A stretch of DNA of 64,000 nucleotides from Nitrospira_D sp035465795 (GTDB taxonomy: Bacteria; Nitrospirota; Nitrospiria; Nitrospirales; Nitrospiraceae): the NCBI RefSeq assembly GCF_049546785.1, contig NZ_JBMWAN010000002.1:496001-560000 (forward strand), read 5' to 3'. Of the stretch, positions 32,786-42,741 are shown in pieces. How positions within the stretch are numbered: the first letter of the stretch is position 1; every line of letters starts with the position of its first letter. Below the pieces are notes generated by a model. That model saw only the letters and a program-made list of their open reading frames with translations, made no database searches and was not told the origin of the DNA. Made by a program: the position numbers and the translations under genes.

Positions 32786-35494
32786 TCAGGACTCTGCTTG
32801 CCGGGCCTCGCTCTGCTCTGTTTCCACTGGAGGCTGCTGATCCGGCAAGGGGATCGCAAACCGAAAGAGAGCACCGCCCCCTGAGCGATGCTCCGCCCAG
32901 ATACGGCCGCCATGCGCCTCCACGATGCCGCGACAAATCGTCAGCCCCAGCCCGACCCCTCCCTCTCGTGCAGGCTTGGCGCGATAGAACTTGTCGAAGA
33001 TGCGCGCCTCATCACCGAACGGGATCCCCGGCCCTCGATCTCCGATTTCGACGATCACTTCGCGATCGCCGGCCGACGCGGATAGATCGATAGGGGTTCC
33101 CGGCGGCGCGTACTTCACGGCGTTCTCCACGAGATTAATCACCACCTGTTCCAGAAGCACCCCGTCGACCAGCAACAGCGGCAGATCGGCAGGAAACGCC
33201 GTATTGACGGTATGCTCGCGCAACCGGCCCTCCAATCTGGCCAGGGCCGCTCCCACCACCTCATCCACAGGGTGCCATTCCTTGTTGAGTTGGACGGCCC
33301 CGGCCTCGATGCGCATCATGTCGAGCAGATTCTTGAGCAAGCGGTCCAGGCGGTCGGCCTCCCGGAAAATAGATCGAGAGAGCTCGCGCCGGGCGGCGGA
33401 ATCCAGTTCGCCCTGTTCTACCATTAAGCTACTGGCGGCGCCGGTGATGGCCGCCAGCGGGGTGCGCAGGTCATGGGAGACGGAACTCAGGATGGCATTC
33501 CGCATGCGCTCCGTTTCTACCCGCACGTGAGCCTTCTCCGCTTCTTCGGACAGACGCGTCCGTTCGATCGCCAACGCCACCTGGTTCAGGAGAGATTCGA
33601 GCAGATGCAGCTGATCGGGGTCCAAGAGCCGGCTGGAGTCGGTCGGCCGTAGCGCCACCACCCCGATCGCCCCGGCGGAACCGGCCAGGGGCATATAGAG
33701 GGCGCTGGTTCCCGGAAGCGTATCGGTTCCAAGCCCGGCGCGCTCGTTGTGGTCGAATACCCATTGGGCCACACCCGACTCCTTGGGATCGAATTCAAAA
33801 TGCAGCCCTTCACTGCGTTGGACTTGCACCCGTTTGTCGAGATCCGCCAGAAAGATCGCGACCTGGGCATCGAACACGTCTCGAAGATGCTTCGCCGCGA
33901 GCTGGGTCAGCATCCCGGTTCCCCGGTGCGTGGCGAGATCGCGGCTCATCGTGTACAGCACGCCGGTACGCCGTTCCCGATAGCGGGCCAGTTCGGCTTG
34001 CTGGTGGAGACGCACGGCGAGATTACTGATGACCAAGGCCACGACCAGCATCACCCCGAACGTCAACAGGTATTGAAGGTCGGAGACAGCGAAGGAGTAG
34101 TAGGGCGGGACGAAGAAAAAGTCGAAGAACGCCACGCTGAGGACCGATGCGAGCACCGACGGCCCGCGCCCGAGGCGAATCGCGATGACGATCACCGCGA
34201 TGAGATACATCATGATCAAGTTCGCCGCCGAGAAGTACGGGAACATCAGCCAGGCGACCCCGCTCGCGCACAACACCCCGAGGGTCGCATGGGCATACCC
34301 TGAGACGTCGCTGGTTCTCCGGAGACTCCGGCGGACGAGCGGCTGTCCCTCGCCGGCCTCGCCCGTAATGACATAGATGTCGATCTCCCCGCTTTGCTGG
34401 ATGAGCTCCGACACGACGGATCCGAAGATCCATTCCTTCCACCGGGACCTGACCGGCTTCCCGACGATGATCTTCGTCACGTTGCGGCTGCGCGCATAAC
34501 TCAAGAGTTCCTGGGCCACGTTCTCGCCGATCAACGTGACCGCTTCGGCTCCCAGCTGCTCGGCCAACCGCAGGGTCTGCCCCAATCGATCCCGTTCCGC
34601 CTGCGGCAAGCGGAGGTGCCGGGGAATCTGCACGTAGACCGCAATCCATTTGGCATGCAGGTCTGCCGCCATCTGGCGCGCGGCCCTCACGAGGCGGGGG
34701 CCGCGCGGTTTCGTGTTGACGCACACCATGACGGTTTCCGCGGCCGGCCAGGTCCGCACCACCGCGTGATCGCGGCGGTAGACTTCCATCTGCTGGTCCA
34801 CCCGCTCTGCCGTGCGGCGTAGCGCCAGTTCGCGCAACGCAATGAGATTGCCTTTGGAGAAAAAGTTCTGGATGGCGTGCTGAATCTGCTCGGGAACATA
34901 GACTTTCCCGTCTTTGAGCCGCTGCAGAAGATCGTCGGGCGGAAGGTCGATCAGCTCCACATCATCTGCCCGTTCGAGCATAGAATCCGGTACCGTCTCG
35001 CGAACCCGCACGCCGGTAATTTGGGCCACCACGTCGTTCAAGCTTTCCAGGTGCTGCACGTTCACCGTGGTATAGACATGGATGCCTGCCTTCAGCAATT
35101 CCTGAACGTCCTGCCACCGCTTGGCGTGGCGCAGGCCCGGGGCGTTGGTGTGTGCCAGTTCGTCGATGAGGATGAGGGCGGGACGGCGAGCCAGGGCCGC
35201 GTCGAGATCGAATTCCTGGAGCAGGGTTCCCCGATAGTCCACGGTGCGGCGGGCCAGCACGTCCAGTCCGCTCACCAAGGCTTCGGTTTCCGCTCGTCCG
35301 TGGGTCTCCACCACGCCGATGACGACGTCCACGCCGTCGCGCCGCTGCTCGTGCGCCGCCTCCAGCATGGCGTACGTCTTGCCGACGCCGGGGTTGGCGC
35401 CGAGGAAGACTTTCAGTTTGCCCTCCGCCTGCCGGGCTTCCTCCGCCTGCACACGCTTGAGGAGCGCGTCGGGATCCGGTCGTTTCTGGTTCAA
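32786..35494 (-). CDS. kdpD: KDP operon sensor histidine kinase
   Basis: The protein has 902 residues. The N-terminal KdpD domain carries Walker A G-A-N-P-G-V-G-K-T at about 30-38. It is followed by a universal-stress-type domain, four closely spaced membrane helices near 395-500, a GAF-like region, and the kinase core. H-box S-V-S-H-D-L-R-T-P-L lies near residue 671, and N/G boxes are N-L-V-E-N-A and V-G-L-G-L-T. The Walker site and USP domain sense c-di-AMP/ATP in homologues. Full length; cognate to KdpE downstream. It lies after kdpC with a 160-bp gap. Confidence 0.95.
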   Translation of the reverse strand: MNQKRPDPDALLKRVQAEEARQAEGKLKVFLGANPGVGKTYAMLEAAHEQRRDGVDVVIGVVETHGRAETEALVSGLDVLARRTVDYRGTLLQEFDLDAALARRPALILIDELAHTNAPGLRHAKRWQDVQELLKAGIHVYTTVNVQHLESLNDVVAQITGVRVRETVPDSMLERADDVELIDLPPDDLLQRLKDGKVYVPEQIQHAIQNFFSKGNLIALRELALRRTAERVDQQMEVYRRDHAVVRTWPAAETVMVCVNTKPRGPRLVRAARQMAADLHAKWIAVYVQIPRHLRLPQAERDRLGQTLRLAEQLGAEAVTLIGENVAQELLSYARSRNVTKIIVGKPVRSRWKEWIFGSVVSELIQQSGEIDIYVITGEAGEGQPLVRRSLRRTSDVSGYAHATLGVLCASGVAWLMFPYFSAANLIMMYLIAVIVIAIRLGRGPSVLASVLSVAFFDFFFVPPYYSFAVSDLQYLLTFGVMLVVALVISNLAVRLHQQAELARYRERRTGVLYTMSRDLATHRGTGMLTQLAAKHLRDVFDAQVAIFLADLDKRVQVQRSEGLHFEFDPKESGVAQWVFDHNERAGLGTDTLPGTSALYMPLAGSAGAIGVVALRPTDSSRLLDPDQLHLLESLLNQVALAIERTRLSEEAEKAHVRVETERMRNAILSSVSHDLRTPLAAITGAASSLMVEQGELDSAARRELSRSIFREADRLDRLLKNLLDMMRIEAGAVQLNKEWHPVDEVVGAALARLEGRLREHTVNTAFPADLPLLLVDGVLLEQVVINLVENAVKYAPPGTPIDLSASAGDREVIVEIGDRGPGIPFGDEARIFDKFYRAKPAREGGVGLGLTICRGIVEAHGGRIWAEHRSGGGALFRFAIPLPDQQPPVETEQSEARQAES

Positions 35495-35653
35495 GGGTCA
35501 GATCCTCTCTCGGCGTCGCGGTTGCTCGCTCAAATGACGCCTGAATTCTAGGGAAGGGCGGGAAGGGCGTCAACGAGACAAGCGGCCGTCGGAGTTCAAC
35601 AGGCTGTCGGCACCGTTCCTGAATCATGACTGCCGGGCGATCACGATCGGTGA

Positions 35654-36226
35654 CTAGCGCCCTTCATCCAGTGCAACATTCAGCTGGAAGACATTGACTC
35701 GTGGCTCCCCCAACAATCCGAACTGGCGGCCTTCGGTGTGCCGGGCCACCAGCGCTCCCACGGTGCTCTCATCCAGGCCTCGCGCCCCGGCTACTCGCTT
35801 CACTTGGTACAGAGCCGCAGCCGGGCTCATGTGAGGATCTAGCCCGCTGCCGGAAGCGGTGACAAGGTCCACCGGGATCGGCATCTCGTTGCCCGGATGA
35901 GCCGCCCGCAAGGCGTCCACTCTGGCTTGCACCGCCGCGATGAATGCCGGGTTCGTAGGCCCGAGGTTCGATCCGCCCGACGCAGCGGCGCGATAGGGAA
36001 AGGGCGAGGACGCCGACGGGCGGCCCCAGAAATACTCCGGCTTGTCGAAATACTGTCCGATCAACCTGGAGCCCACGACCATTCCGTCGCGGACGATCAG
36101 GCTGCCGTTCGCTTGATCGGGAAAGAACAGGTGAGCCAGCCCGGTGACCGTGAGCGGATAGACCAATCCGGTGAGGATCGTCAGGATCAGTAACATCGTC
36201 AGCGCAGGTCTTATGTGGTCTCTCAT
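35654..36226 (-). CDS. kdpC: K+-transporting ATPase subunit C
   Basis: This 190-residue protein has a single N-terminal membrane anchor (residues 7-27), then G-S-R-L-I-G-Q-Y-F-D-K-P-E-Y-F-W-G-R-P-S, a KdpC hallmark, and V-T-A-S-G-S-G-L-D-P-H-M-S-P, the second one. It stabilises the KdpFABC complex and raises nucleotide affinity. Seven bases after kdpB on the minus strand. Normal length. Confidence 0.95.
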   Translation of the reverse strand: MRDHIRPALTMLLILTILTGLVYPLTVTGLAHLFFPDQANGSLIVRDGMVVGSRLIGQYFDKPEYFWGRPSASSPFPYRAAASGGSNLGPTNPAFIAAVQARVDALRAAHPGNEMPIPVDLVTASGSGLDPHMSPAAALYQVKRVAGARGLDESTVGALVARHTEGRQFGLLGEPRVNVFQLNVALDEGR

Positions 36227-36233
36227 GACTGCC

Positions 36234-38348
36234 TCAGATCAAATGAAGCGCGACTAAGATCATGTCAATCAGCTTAATACCGATAAACGGCACCACGACA
36301 CCGCCCAACCCGTAGATCAGAAGATGACGCCGCAACAATGGACCCGCGCCGATGGGGCGATACGCGATTCCTTTTAAAGCGAGCGGAATGAGCGCAATGA
36401 TAATCAGCGCGTTGAAAATGACCGCGGACAGGACCGCGCTTTGCGGAGTTGCCAATCGCATCACGTTGAGCGCATTCAGAGCCGGATAGGTCGTGGCAAA
36501 GGCTGCGGGAATAATGGCGAAGTACTTCGCGACATCGTTGGCGATGCTGAATGTGGTCAAGGCTCCGCGGGTCATGAGCAACTGCTTGCCGATTTCCACG
36601 ATCTCGATGAGCTTCGTGGGGTTCGAATCCAGATCGACCAGATTGCCCGCTTCTTTGGCGGCCTGCGTGCCGGTGTTCATCGCCACGGCGACGTCAGCCT
36701 GAGCCAGTGCCGGGGCATCGTTGGTGCCGTCCCCCGTCATGGCGACGAGCCGGCCGCCGGCCTGCATCTCGCGAATGAGCTGGAGCTTGGCTTCAGGCGT
36801 GGCCTGTGCCAGGAAATCGTCTACGCCGGCCTCCGCGGCCACAGCCGCCGCAGTCTGCGGATTGTCGCCGGTGATCATCACCGTCTTGATGCCCATGCGT
36901 CGCAGCTCCCCGAATCGTTCCTTGATCCCGCCTTTCACAACATCTTTGAGATCGATGACGCCCAACACTTTTGGCCCCTCCGCGACCACCAACGGTGTCC
37001 CCCCCTGCTTCGCAATGATTTCCACTTGTGCGCGGGTCGCACGGGAAAAATGCCCGCCCCGATCCGTCACATAGGCTTCAATGGCATCCGCAGACCCCTT
37101 GCGGATTTCCCTCCCGTTGAGATTGACGCCGCTCATGCGGGTTTGAGCCGAAAAGGGAATAAACATGGCGCCCAGCTCGTGGATGTCGCGGGCGCGTAAT
37201 CCATACATCTCTTTCGCAAGCACGACGATGCTTCGGCCTTCCGGCGTCTCGTCCGCCAGCGACGAGAGCTGGGCCGCATCGGCCAGCGCCTGATCACTCA
37301 CCCCTTCTGCAGGATGAAAGGCGGTCGCCTGACGGTTGCCCAGCGTGATGGTCCCGGTCTTGTCGAGGAGCAACACATCCACATCGCCCGCCGCCTCGAC
37401 CGCCTTTCCCGACATGGCGATGACGTTGGCTTGCACCATGCGATCCATGCCGGCGATACCGATGGCCGAGAGGAGAGCCCCGATCGTCGTAGGAATGAGA
37501 CAGACGAGCAGTGCCACCAACACCGTCACGGTCACCGGCGTTCCTTGCTCGATGGCCTGCACGCTATACAGAGAAAAGGGTAACAACGTCACCGTTGCCA
37601 AGAGAAAGATGATGGTGAGCGCGGCCAGCAAAATTGTAAGGGCGATCTCATTCGGCGTCTTCTGACGCTTGGCCCCTTCCACCATCGCGATCATCCGGTC
37701 GAGAAAACTCTCGCCCGGGCTCGCCGTGACACGAACGATGAGCCAGTCTGAGAGCACCTTCGTGCCCCCTGTCACGGCACTGCGATCGCCGCCGCTTTCC
37801 CTGATCACCGGCGCACTCTCACCGGTGATCGCGCTCTCATTCACCGACGCCACCCCTTCGATCACCTCGCCGTCAGCTGGAATGAACTCTCCGGCCTCCA
37901 CCAGCACCACATCGCCTTTCTTCAACGCACTCGCGGAAACCGCATTGGACAGATCGCCCCGCTGGAATTGTTTGTTCGTGGCGGCCTCATCATCAACGCC
38001 TGGCTCCACACGCCCGAGCTGCCTTGCGATGATATCCCGGCGCGCCCGACGAAGCGAATCGGCCTGAGCTTTGCCGCGGCCTTCCGCCATGGCTTCCGCA
38101 AAGTTGGCGAACAGCACGGTGAACCAGAGCCACAGCGCAATCGAGAAAATGAACCAAGCCGGCGCTTCTCCGTTCCCGACCAGCGCTTGGACAAGTAAGA
38201 GGGTGCTGAGGAGGCTCCCCACGAGCACCACGAACATCACCGGGTTGCGGACCTGTAGCCGAGGGTCGAGCTTGCGCAGCGCCTCCAGCATCGCGTGTCG
38301 GACAAGCGGGGGATCGAAGAGCGGGCGCGCTTTCGTCGATGTCGACAT
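36234..38348 (-). CDS. kdpB: K+-transporting P-type ATPase catalytic subunit
   Basis: The protein has 704 residues. It carries the phosphorylation site D-K-T-G-T-I-T near residue 327, the TGES loop (I-T-G-E-S-A) near 168, and the hinge T-G-D-G-T-N-D-A-P-A-L near 540. Seven predicted helices. It couples ATP hydrolysis to K+ uptake through KdpA. Between kdpA (21 bp gap) and kdpC in the standard order. Confidence 0.96.
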   Translation of the reverse strand: MSTSTKARPLFDPPLVRHAMLEALRKLDPRLQVRNPVMFVVLVGSLLSTLLLVQALVGNGEAPAWFIFSIALWLWFTVLFANFAEAMAEGRGKAQADSLRRARRDIIARQLGRVEPGVDDEAATNKQFQRGDLSNAVSASALKKGDVVLVEAGEFIPADGEVIEGVASVNESAITGESAPVIRESGGDRSAVTGGTKVLSDWLIVRVTASPGESFLDRMIAMVEGAKRQKTPNEIALTILLAALTIIFLLATVTLLPFSLYSVQAIEQGTPVTVTVLVALLVCLIPTTIGALLSAIGIAGMDRMVQANVIAMSGKAVEAAGDVDVLLLDKTGTITLGNRQATAFHPAEGVSDQALADAAQLSSLADETPEGRSIVVLAKEMYGLRARDIHELGAMFIPFSAQTRMSGVNLNGREIRKGSADAIEAYVTDRGGHFSRATRAQVEIIAKQGGTPLVVAEGPKVLGVIDLKDVVKGGIKERFGELRRMGIKTVMITGDNPQTAAAVAAEAGVDDFLAQATPEAKLQLIREMQAGGRLVAMTGDGTNDAPALAQADVAVAMNTGTQAAKEAGNLVDLDSNPTKLIEIVEIGKQLLMTRGALTTFSIANDVAKYFAIIPAAFATTYPALNALNVMRLATPQSAVLSAVIFNALIIIALIPLALKGIAYRPIGAGPLLRRHLLIYGLGGVVVPFIGIKLIDMILVALHLI

Positions 38349-38369
38349 GTGATTGCCTCTGCCTAGTGG

Positions 38370-40175
38370 CTAGCGACCCACCATCATCAAATGTTCCACG
38401 ACCGGCCCTAACGCCAAGGCCGGCACAAACGTCAAGGCGCCGACCATCACCACCACTCCGATCAACAACCCCACAAACAACGGCGTGTGCGTCGGGAGCG
38501 TGCCCGGTCCAGCCGGCACAATCTGTTTTCGAGCCAGCGAGCCGGCGAGCGCCAATGTCGGGATCGCCAGCCAGAATCGGGAAATCAGCATGGCGATCCC
38601 CCCGCTGAGATTGTAGAAGGGGGTGTTCACATTCAGACCGGCAAAGGCGCTCCCGTTATTGTTGCCCTGAGAGGTATAGGCGTACAGAATCTCGCTGAAG
38701 CCATGTGCGCCCAGATTGAGAATCGACGAGGTACCGGACTCGGTGGCCACGGCGATCGCCGTGCACCCCAACACGAGAATCGGCATGATCAGGATCAGCA
38801 GCGCAGCCATCTTCATCTCGTACGGCTCGATCTTCTTGCCGAGATATTCCGGAGTACGCCCCACCATCAGCCCTGCGAGAAACACCGCGACAATGGCAAA
38901 GACCACCATGCCGTAGAGGCCCGAGCCGACCCCGCCGAATACCACTTCTCCGAACTGCATCAGGAACATCGGAACCAGTCCGCCCAAAGGGGTGTAGGAG
39001 TCATGCATGGAATTGACGGACCCGTTCGACGCGGCCGTGGTGACCGCCGCCCAGAGGCTGGAATTCACAATGCCAAACCGCGCCTCCTTGCCCTCCATGT
39101 TTCCACCCGCCTGATCCGGGCTGGCGGCCTGATCGATTCCCATTGTCACGAAGGCAGGATTCCCGCTCTGTTCCGCCCAGACAGCGAGTGTGACGAACGG
39201 GATCAAGAGAATGGTCATCGCTGCCAGGACCGCCCAACCCTGACGCGTATCCCCGACCATCATCCCGAACGTGTAACAGAGCGCCGCAGGGATCAGGAGG
39301 ATCGCCAACATCTCGAGGAAATTGCTCCAAGGCGTTGGGTTCTCGAACGGATGGGCCGAATTCACGTTGAAGAATCCGCCGCCGTTCGTCCCGAGTTGCT
39401 TGATCGCGATCTGAGAGGCCGCCGGTCCGACCGCTAACACTTGCTCGACAGCCGTCGCGGGCTCTGTCTTGGGTTTCCCCTGTTCATCCAGCACCGGCTG
39501 CCCATTTGCATCCATCACGGGCTTGGCATAGCTGACCGGCTGAAGCATGGTGACCGGCTGGTATGAGGCAAACGTCTGCACGACGCCTTGTGACACCAAC
39601 AACAGGGACAAGAGCAGGGCCAGCGGCAGGAGAATATACAGCGTACTGCGGACGAGATCGGTCCAAAAGTTGCCGATGGTCAGGGCGCTGCGTCGCGCGA
39701 GGCCTCTGATCAAGGCGACCAGGATCGCCATGCCGGTTGCAGCGGACACAAAATTCTGCACGGTGAGCCCCAACATTTGAGTCAGATAGCTCAGGGTGGT
39801 TTCGCCTCCGTAGGCCTGCCAATTGGTATTGGTCACGAAGCTCGCCGCCGTGTTGAAGGCGAGATCCGGCGGAACGGCGCCCGCCCCTGCCGGATTCAGC
39901 AGCAGGAAGTTTTGAAATCGCTGCAGCCCGTACAGCAGGACCAGCCCCATGACGTTGAATGCCAGCATGGCGATCCCATACGTCTTCCAATCCATCTCTT
40001 CGGTTTCACGCACGCCGCACAGACGATACACCAGCCGCTCAAGCGGGCCCACCACCCGGTCGAGTCCACAGACTTGGCCTTCGTACACCCGTGCCATGTA
40101 CCAACCCATCGGTTTGACCAGAGCGAGCAGCACGAGAAAGTAGAGTGCGATTTGCGCCAGTCCATTGATCGTCAT
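38370..40175 (-). CDS. kdpA: K+-transporting ATPase channel-like subunit
   Basis: This 601-residue membrane protein of about ten helices has selectivity-filter-like segments, such as T-N-G-G-G-F-F-N-V-N and T-S-Q-G-N-N-N-G-S-A-F. It binds and conducts K+ in the Kdp pump. The start ATG 40175 overlaps the kdpF stop (TGATG), so translation is coupled. Length and order are standard. Confidence 0.96.
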   Translation of the reverse strand: MTINGLAQIALYFLVLLALVKPMGWYMARVYEGQVCGLDRVVGPLERLVYRLCGVRETEEMDWKTYGIAMLAFNVMGLVLLYGLQRFQNFLLLNPAGAGAVPPDLAFNTAASFVTNTNWQAYGGETTLSYLTQMLGLTVQNFVSAATGMAILVALIRGLARRSALTIGNFWTDLVRSTLYILLPLALLLSLLLVSQGVVQTFASYQPVTMLQPVSYAKPVMDANGQPVLDEQGKPKTEPATAVEQVLAVGPAASQIAIKQLGTNGGGFFNVNSAHPFENPTPWSNFLEMLAILLIPAALCYTFGMMVGDTRQGWAVLAAMTILLIPFVTLAVWAEQSGNPAFVTMGIDQAASPDQAGGNMEGKEARFGIVNSSLWAAVTTAASNGSVNSMHDSYTPLGGLVPMFLMQFGEVVFGGVGSGLYGMVVFAIVAVFLAGLMVGRTPEYLGKKIEPYEMKMAALLILIMPILVLGCTAIAVATESGTSSILNLGAHGFSEILYAYTSQGNNNGSAFAGLNVNTPFYNLSGGIAMLISRFWLAIPTLALAGSLARKQIVPAGPGTLPTHTPLFVGLLIGVVVMVGALTFVPALALGPVVEHLMMVGR

Positions 40176-40264
40176 CAGAACCTCTCCGGCTTCAACAAGG
40201 CAATCATCAGATAGATCAGTAACCCGAGCGCGAGGATGCCGCCGATGAGATAGGACCCTGCCAT
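40175..40264 (-). CDS. kdpF: K+-transporting ATPase small subunit F
   Basis: This 29-residue hydrophobic peptide (I-G-G-I-L-A-L-G-L-L-I-Y-L-M-I-A-L-L, then K-P-E-R-F) has the standard KdpF ending. It is the stabilising lipid-like subunit of the Kdp complex. It starts at ATG 40264 with an AGGAGG site upstream and is coupled to kdpA. Confidence 0.93.
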   Translation of the reverse strand: MAGSYLIGGILALGLLIYLMIALLKPERF

Positions 40265-40277
40265 GTCATCCTCCTTC

Positions 40278-40358
40278 TTACAGGCGGTCCAGACCGTGCA
40301 GCAGGCAACCTGAAACCGCAAAGAAGAGCAGCATGATGCTGAGGTACAGGAAATCCAC
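40278..40358 (-). CDS. 26-residue hydrophobic leader peptide upstream of kdpF
   Basis: Starting from GTG 40358 with a GGAGG site seven bases upstream, this short frame encodes D-F-L-Y-L-S-I-M-L-L-F-F-A-V-S-G-C-L-L and ends G-L-D-R-L. It lies 13 bases before kdpF. A tiny membrane ORF in this position occurs in other kdp operons, from memory. It could be an additional complex subunit or a regulatory leader. Too short for standard gene callers. Confidence 0.6.
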   Translation of the reverse strand: MDFLYLSIMLLFFAVSGCLLHGLDRL

Positions 40359-40558
40359 CGGTCACCCTCCCTACCAGTATTCCCTAAGGAGTGATGTAGC
40401 ACCCACAGAGTAAAAACGGTGTTAAAACCAAGGGACGGATCGTCAAGAGGGGATCAAAACTCGCTTGGATGGGAGAGAGACATGGAATGAGCCAGTCATG
40501 GCTCAATAGTGCAGCATACAGAATCCCGCTGAACCACAGAAGGTCGGTCCAGGATTCG

Positions 40559-41044
40559 CTACCGGCGCGACTCTCCCAGCACACACCACATCCGGCGCGT
40601 CCCGGATTTCTGGTCGGTGACCGGTTCGCCGCTGAAGAAACTGACCTGCCAGGCGACGATGTCGTCTTTGGGGTCCGGCGTCGCGGTCCAATAGATTTCA
40701 GAGCGGATGTTGGAGAAGGGATGACCGGCCGGCAGAGCCGGATCGTGCTGTGAGATATCGATCAAGGTCTTGAGCTCATCGATGGTCGGACCGCGCCAGC
40801 CTTTTATTCCGCCAACCTCCTTCGTCGTGCACCGTTCATTGGAGCGGCTCCAGACATCATGTTCCCGATCCGGCTCCTGCTCCCAGATGAGCCCGGTCTT
40901 GCCGTCCTTCACTCCCGCTCCGTTCAGGACCAGCGTGAATCGCGCCGCGCTCTCGTCCGCAAGACACTCTCCCGAAAGGAACAGAAGGGCGCACCCGAAT
41001 CCGATCAGCCGGATACCCGCATGGAGGTAGGCTCGCCTCGTCAT
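40559..41044 (-). CDS. exported DUF1566 (Lcl C-terminal-like) protein
   Basis: The protein has 161 residues. The signal peptide (L-I-G-F-G-C-A-L-L-F-L-S-G, cut near C-L-A) is followed by the DUF1566 pattern T-G-L-I-W-E-Q-E, then W-R-G-P-T-I-D-E-L-K-T-L-I-D and I-Y-W-T-A-T. Such domains are ligand- or lectin-like surface modules of unknown function. Start chosen at ATG 41044 with GAAAGGA upstream. Complete. Confidence 0.7.
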   Translation of the reverse strand: MTRRAYLHAGIRLIGFGCALLFLSGECLADESAARFTLVLNGAGVKDGKTGLIWEQEPDREHDVWSRSNERCTTKEVGGIKGWRGPTIDELKTLIDISQHDPALPAGHPFSNIRSEIYWTATPDPKDDIVAWQVSFFSGEPVTDQKSGTRRMWCVLGESRR

Positions 41045-41223
41045 GGTGGTCCTTTCTTCCGCAAGGTCGCGGCGCGTTCGATGGGAGATTGCGCGCAGTC
41101 TGCCCCAGGCCGCTTGTCTTTTCAAGAGTCCGTGGGGCATGCTGGGCGCCGATTGACAGGGCCCGGGGGCGCTTCAAAACGGGAACGGTCATCCGGCCTG
41201 AAGACTATCGAGGGAGGAAGCCT

Positions 41224-41853
41224 ATGAGCGGTGCGGAGCATCATCGTCGAATCGATGTGTTGGCGATCGGGTTGTTCGGTCTCGCGGTCGGAGCCTTGAC
41301 GCTCGGCGTGGCACAACTCGGCGGCATTCCCAATTCGAACAAAGTCGGCACCCTGGTGATCGCCCTGATGTTCGGAGGGATTGTGCAAATTCTGGCCGGC
41401 ATCACCGACATCCGCTATCACGAGCAACTGGGCGGCACCGCCCTGACGATGTACGGATTCTTCTGGACGACGGTCTGCATCGCAACGCTCGTGAGCGAAA
41501 GCACCTCCTTCCATCTCGACATGGTGCTGTTCGCCCCCATTAATCTTGTGTATGCAGCCTTTTCATTGGTGATGGTCTACCTCACCGCCTATCGCAACGC
41601 CACGCTCTGCATTCTCCACATCGTGATTGCCGTGACCTTCTCGTCGACCGTCCTGGAGCGGCTTAATGTGATCGGGGAAACCTTGCCCGGCATCCTTCAT
41701 ATCGTTGTCGGATTCATGGCCTTCTATCATGCGGTGGCGAGCTTGACGCAAGCCTTTACCGGGCATCAGTTGGTCCCGCTGGGCCCGCCGTTGCTGCACC
41801 GGAATGGTTCTCCGATGCGGCGTGTCACCGACCAGCCGGTTCCGGCACGCTGA
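41224..41853 (+). CDS. GPR1/FUN34/YaaH-type acetate transporter
   Basis: This 209-residue protein has about six membrane helices (I-G-L-F-G-L-A-V-G-A-L-T-L-G, F-G-G-I-V-Q-I-L-A-G-I, Y-G-F-F-W, V-V-G-F-M-A-F-Y). This matches the SatP/YaaH acetate-succinate transporter fold, although the canonical N-P-A-P-L-G motif is not exact. Start ATG 41224 follows AGGGAGG. Likely acetate uptake in carbon assimilation; the substrate is inferred. Confidence 0.75.
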   Translation: MSGAEHHRRIDVLAIGLFGLAVGALTLGVAQLGGIPNSNKVGTLVIALMFGGIVQILAGITDIRYHEQLGGTALTMYGFFWTTVCIATLVSESTSFHLDMVLFAPINLVYAAFSLVMVYLTAYRNATLCILHIVIAVTFSSTVLERLNVIGETLPGILHIVVGFMAFYHAVASLTQAFTGHQLVPLGPPLLHRNGSPMRRVTDQPVPAR

Positions 41854-41870
41854 CTCAAACAGGTCACAAT

Positions 41871-42617
41871 CTAGCGCCTGGATCGTTCATAATGCCGGGT
41901 GAGCAGCCAACCGCCCCACACGAACGAGCCCAGCATCAGCACCATGCCGACGTTGTAGACCAGATGCGCCAGGCGATGGTCCCACTCCAAGCAACCAAGC
42001 ATCGTGAGCAGATTGTTCCAGTCGTGGCCGTCGGTTTCCTTCCCCGTCACGCCCCCTAGCAGGATGAGGTCCATGGCTCGCGCGTCGTTGATATAGGGCG
42101 CCACGTCCATGAGGCTTTCCGCCGTCCACCAGAGCGCCACAGATCCGCCGAACGGATCGCGGGTCTTCAGGACGAACGTGCCGAGGCAGATCAGCGGCAT
42201 CAGCACCTGCCCCAGGCTTCCCCCGAGAATCATCATGAACCATCCGAAGGGGCTGAAGAACAGATGACCGGCTTCGTGGAACGGGAGATTGATGAGATGC
42301 AGGAACGACTCCCCCGTATAGTTGGTTTCGAGGGGCGTGACGATGAACTTCATGCCCCACCAGGCGAGCATAATAAAGACCAGCCCGCGACCCACGAGGG
42401 TCATGGAATCGGACACATGATCCGATTCGATCAGCCACTCTCGCACCATGAGAATCCACCGAGCCTCGCTCGCCACTGGAGCCGGTGCGACGACATGAGC
42501 CGGCAATGGACGATACTTCGCGAAGATGATCCCGCACCTCACACACTCGATCGTCGCATCGGGCCGATCGGCCTGGCACTTGGGACACAAGCGGGTCTCG
42601 GCTTCGAGAGCGTCCAT
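41871..42617 (-). CDS. membrane protein with zinc ribbon and HEAGH motif (M50-like)
   Basis: The protein has 248 residues. The N-terminal C-P-K-C then C-V-R-C is a zinc ribbon (first 30 residues). The membrane part holds H-E-A-G-H near residue 112 in a helical context (N-L-P-F-H-E-A-G-H-L-F-F), the HExxH metal site of site-2-like proteases. Further acidic ligands were not identified with confidence. It sits downstream of a second M50-type gene on the same strand. May be a degenerate or a specialised intramembrane protease. Confidence 0.65.
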   Translation of the reverse strand: MDALEAETRLCPKCQADRPDATIECVRCGIIFAKYRPLPAHVVAPAPVASEARWILMVREWLIESDHVSDSMTLVGRGLVFIMLAWWGMKFIVTPLETNYTGESFLHLINLPFHEAGHLFFSPFGWFMMILGGSLGQVLMPLICLGTFVLKTRDPFGGSVALWWTAESLMDVAPYINDARAMDLILLGGVTGKETDGHDWNNLLTMLGCLEWDHRLAHLVYNVGMVLMLGSFVWGGWLLTRHYERSRR

Positions 42618-42741
42618 GCCTGCATGCTAGGGTGAAGCCATCGATCCGGCAAGAATTTAGCGGGAACCTACTTGTCGGATTCTCCACGCCGCTATTGGAG
42701 TTCCCACTCGTCCCCCCACACTGATCACCGATCACTCGGTC

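Noticed and set aside
35494..35653. Looking for a K+ or c-di-AMP riboswitch between kdpC and kdpD
   Set aside because: No conserved fold recognised; it is an ordinary 160-bp intercistronic spacer with an AACAGGCTGT repeat word.
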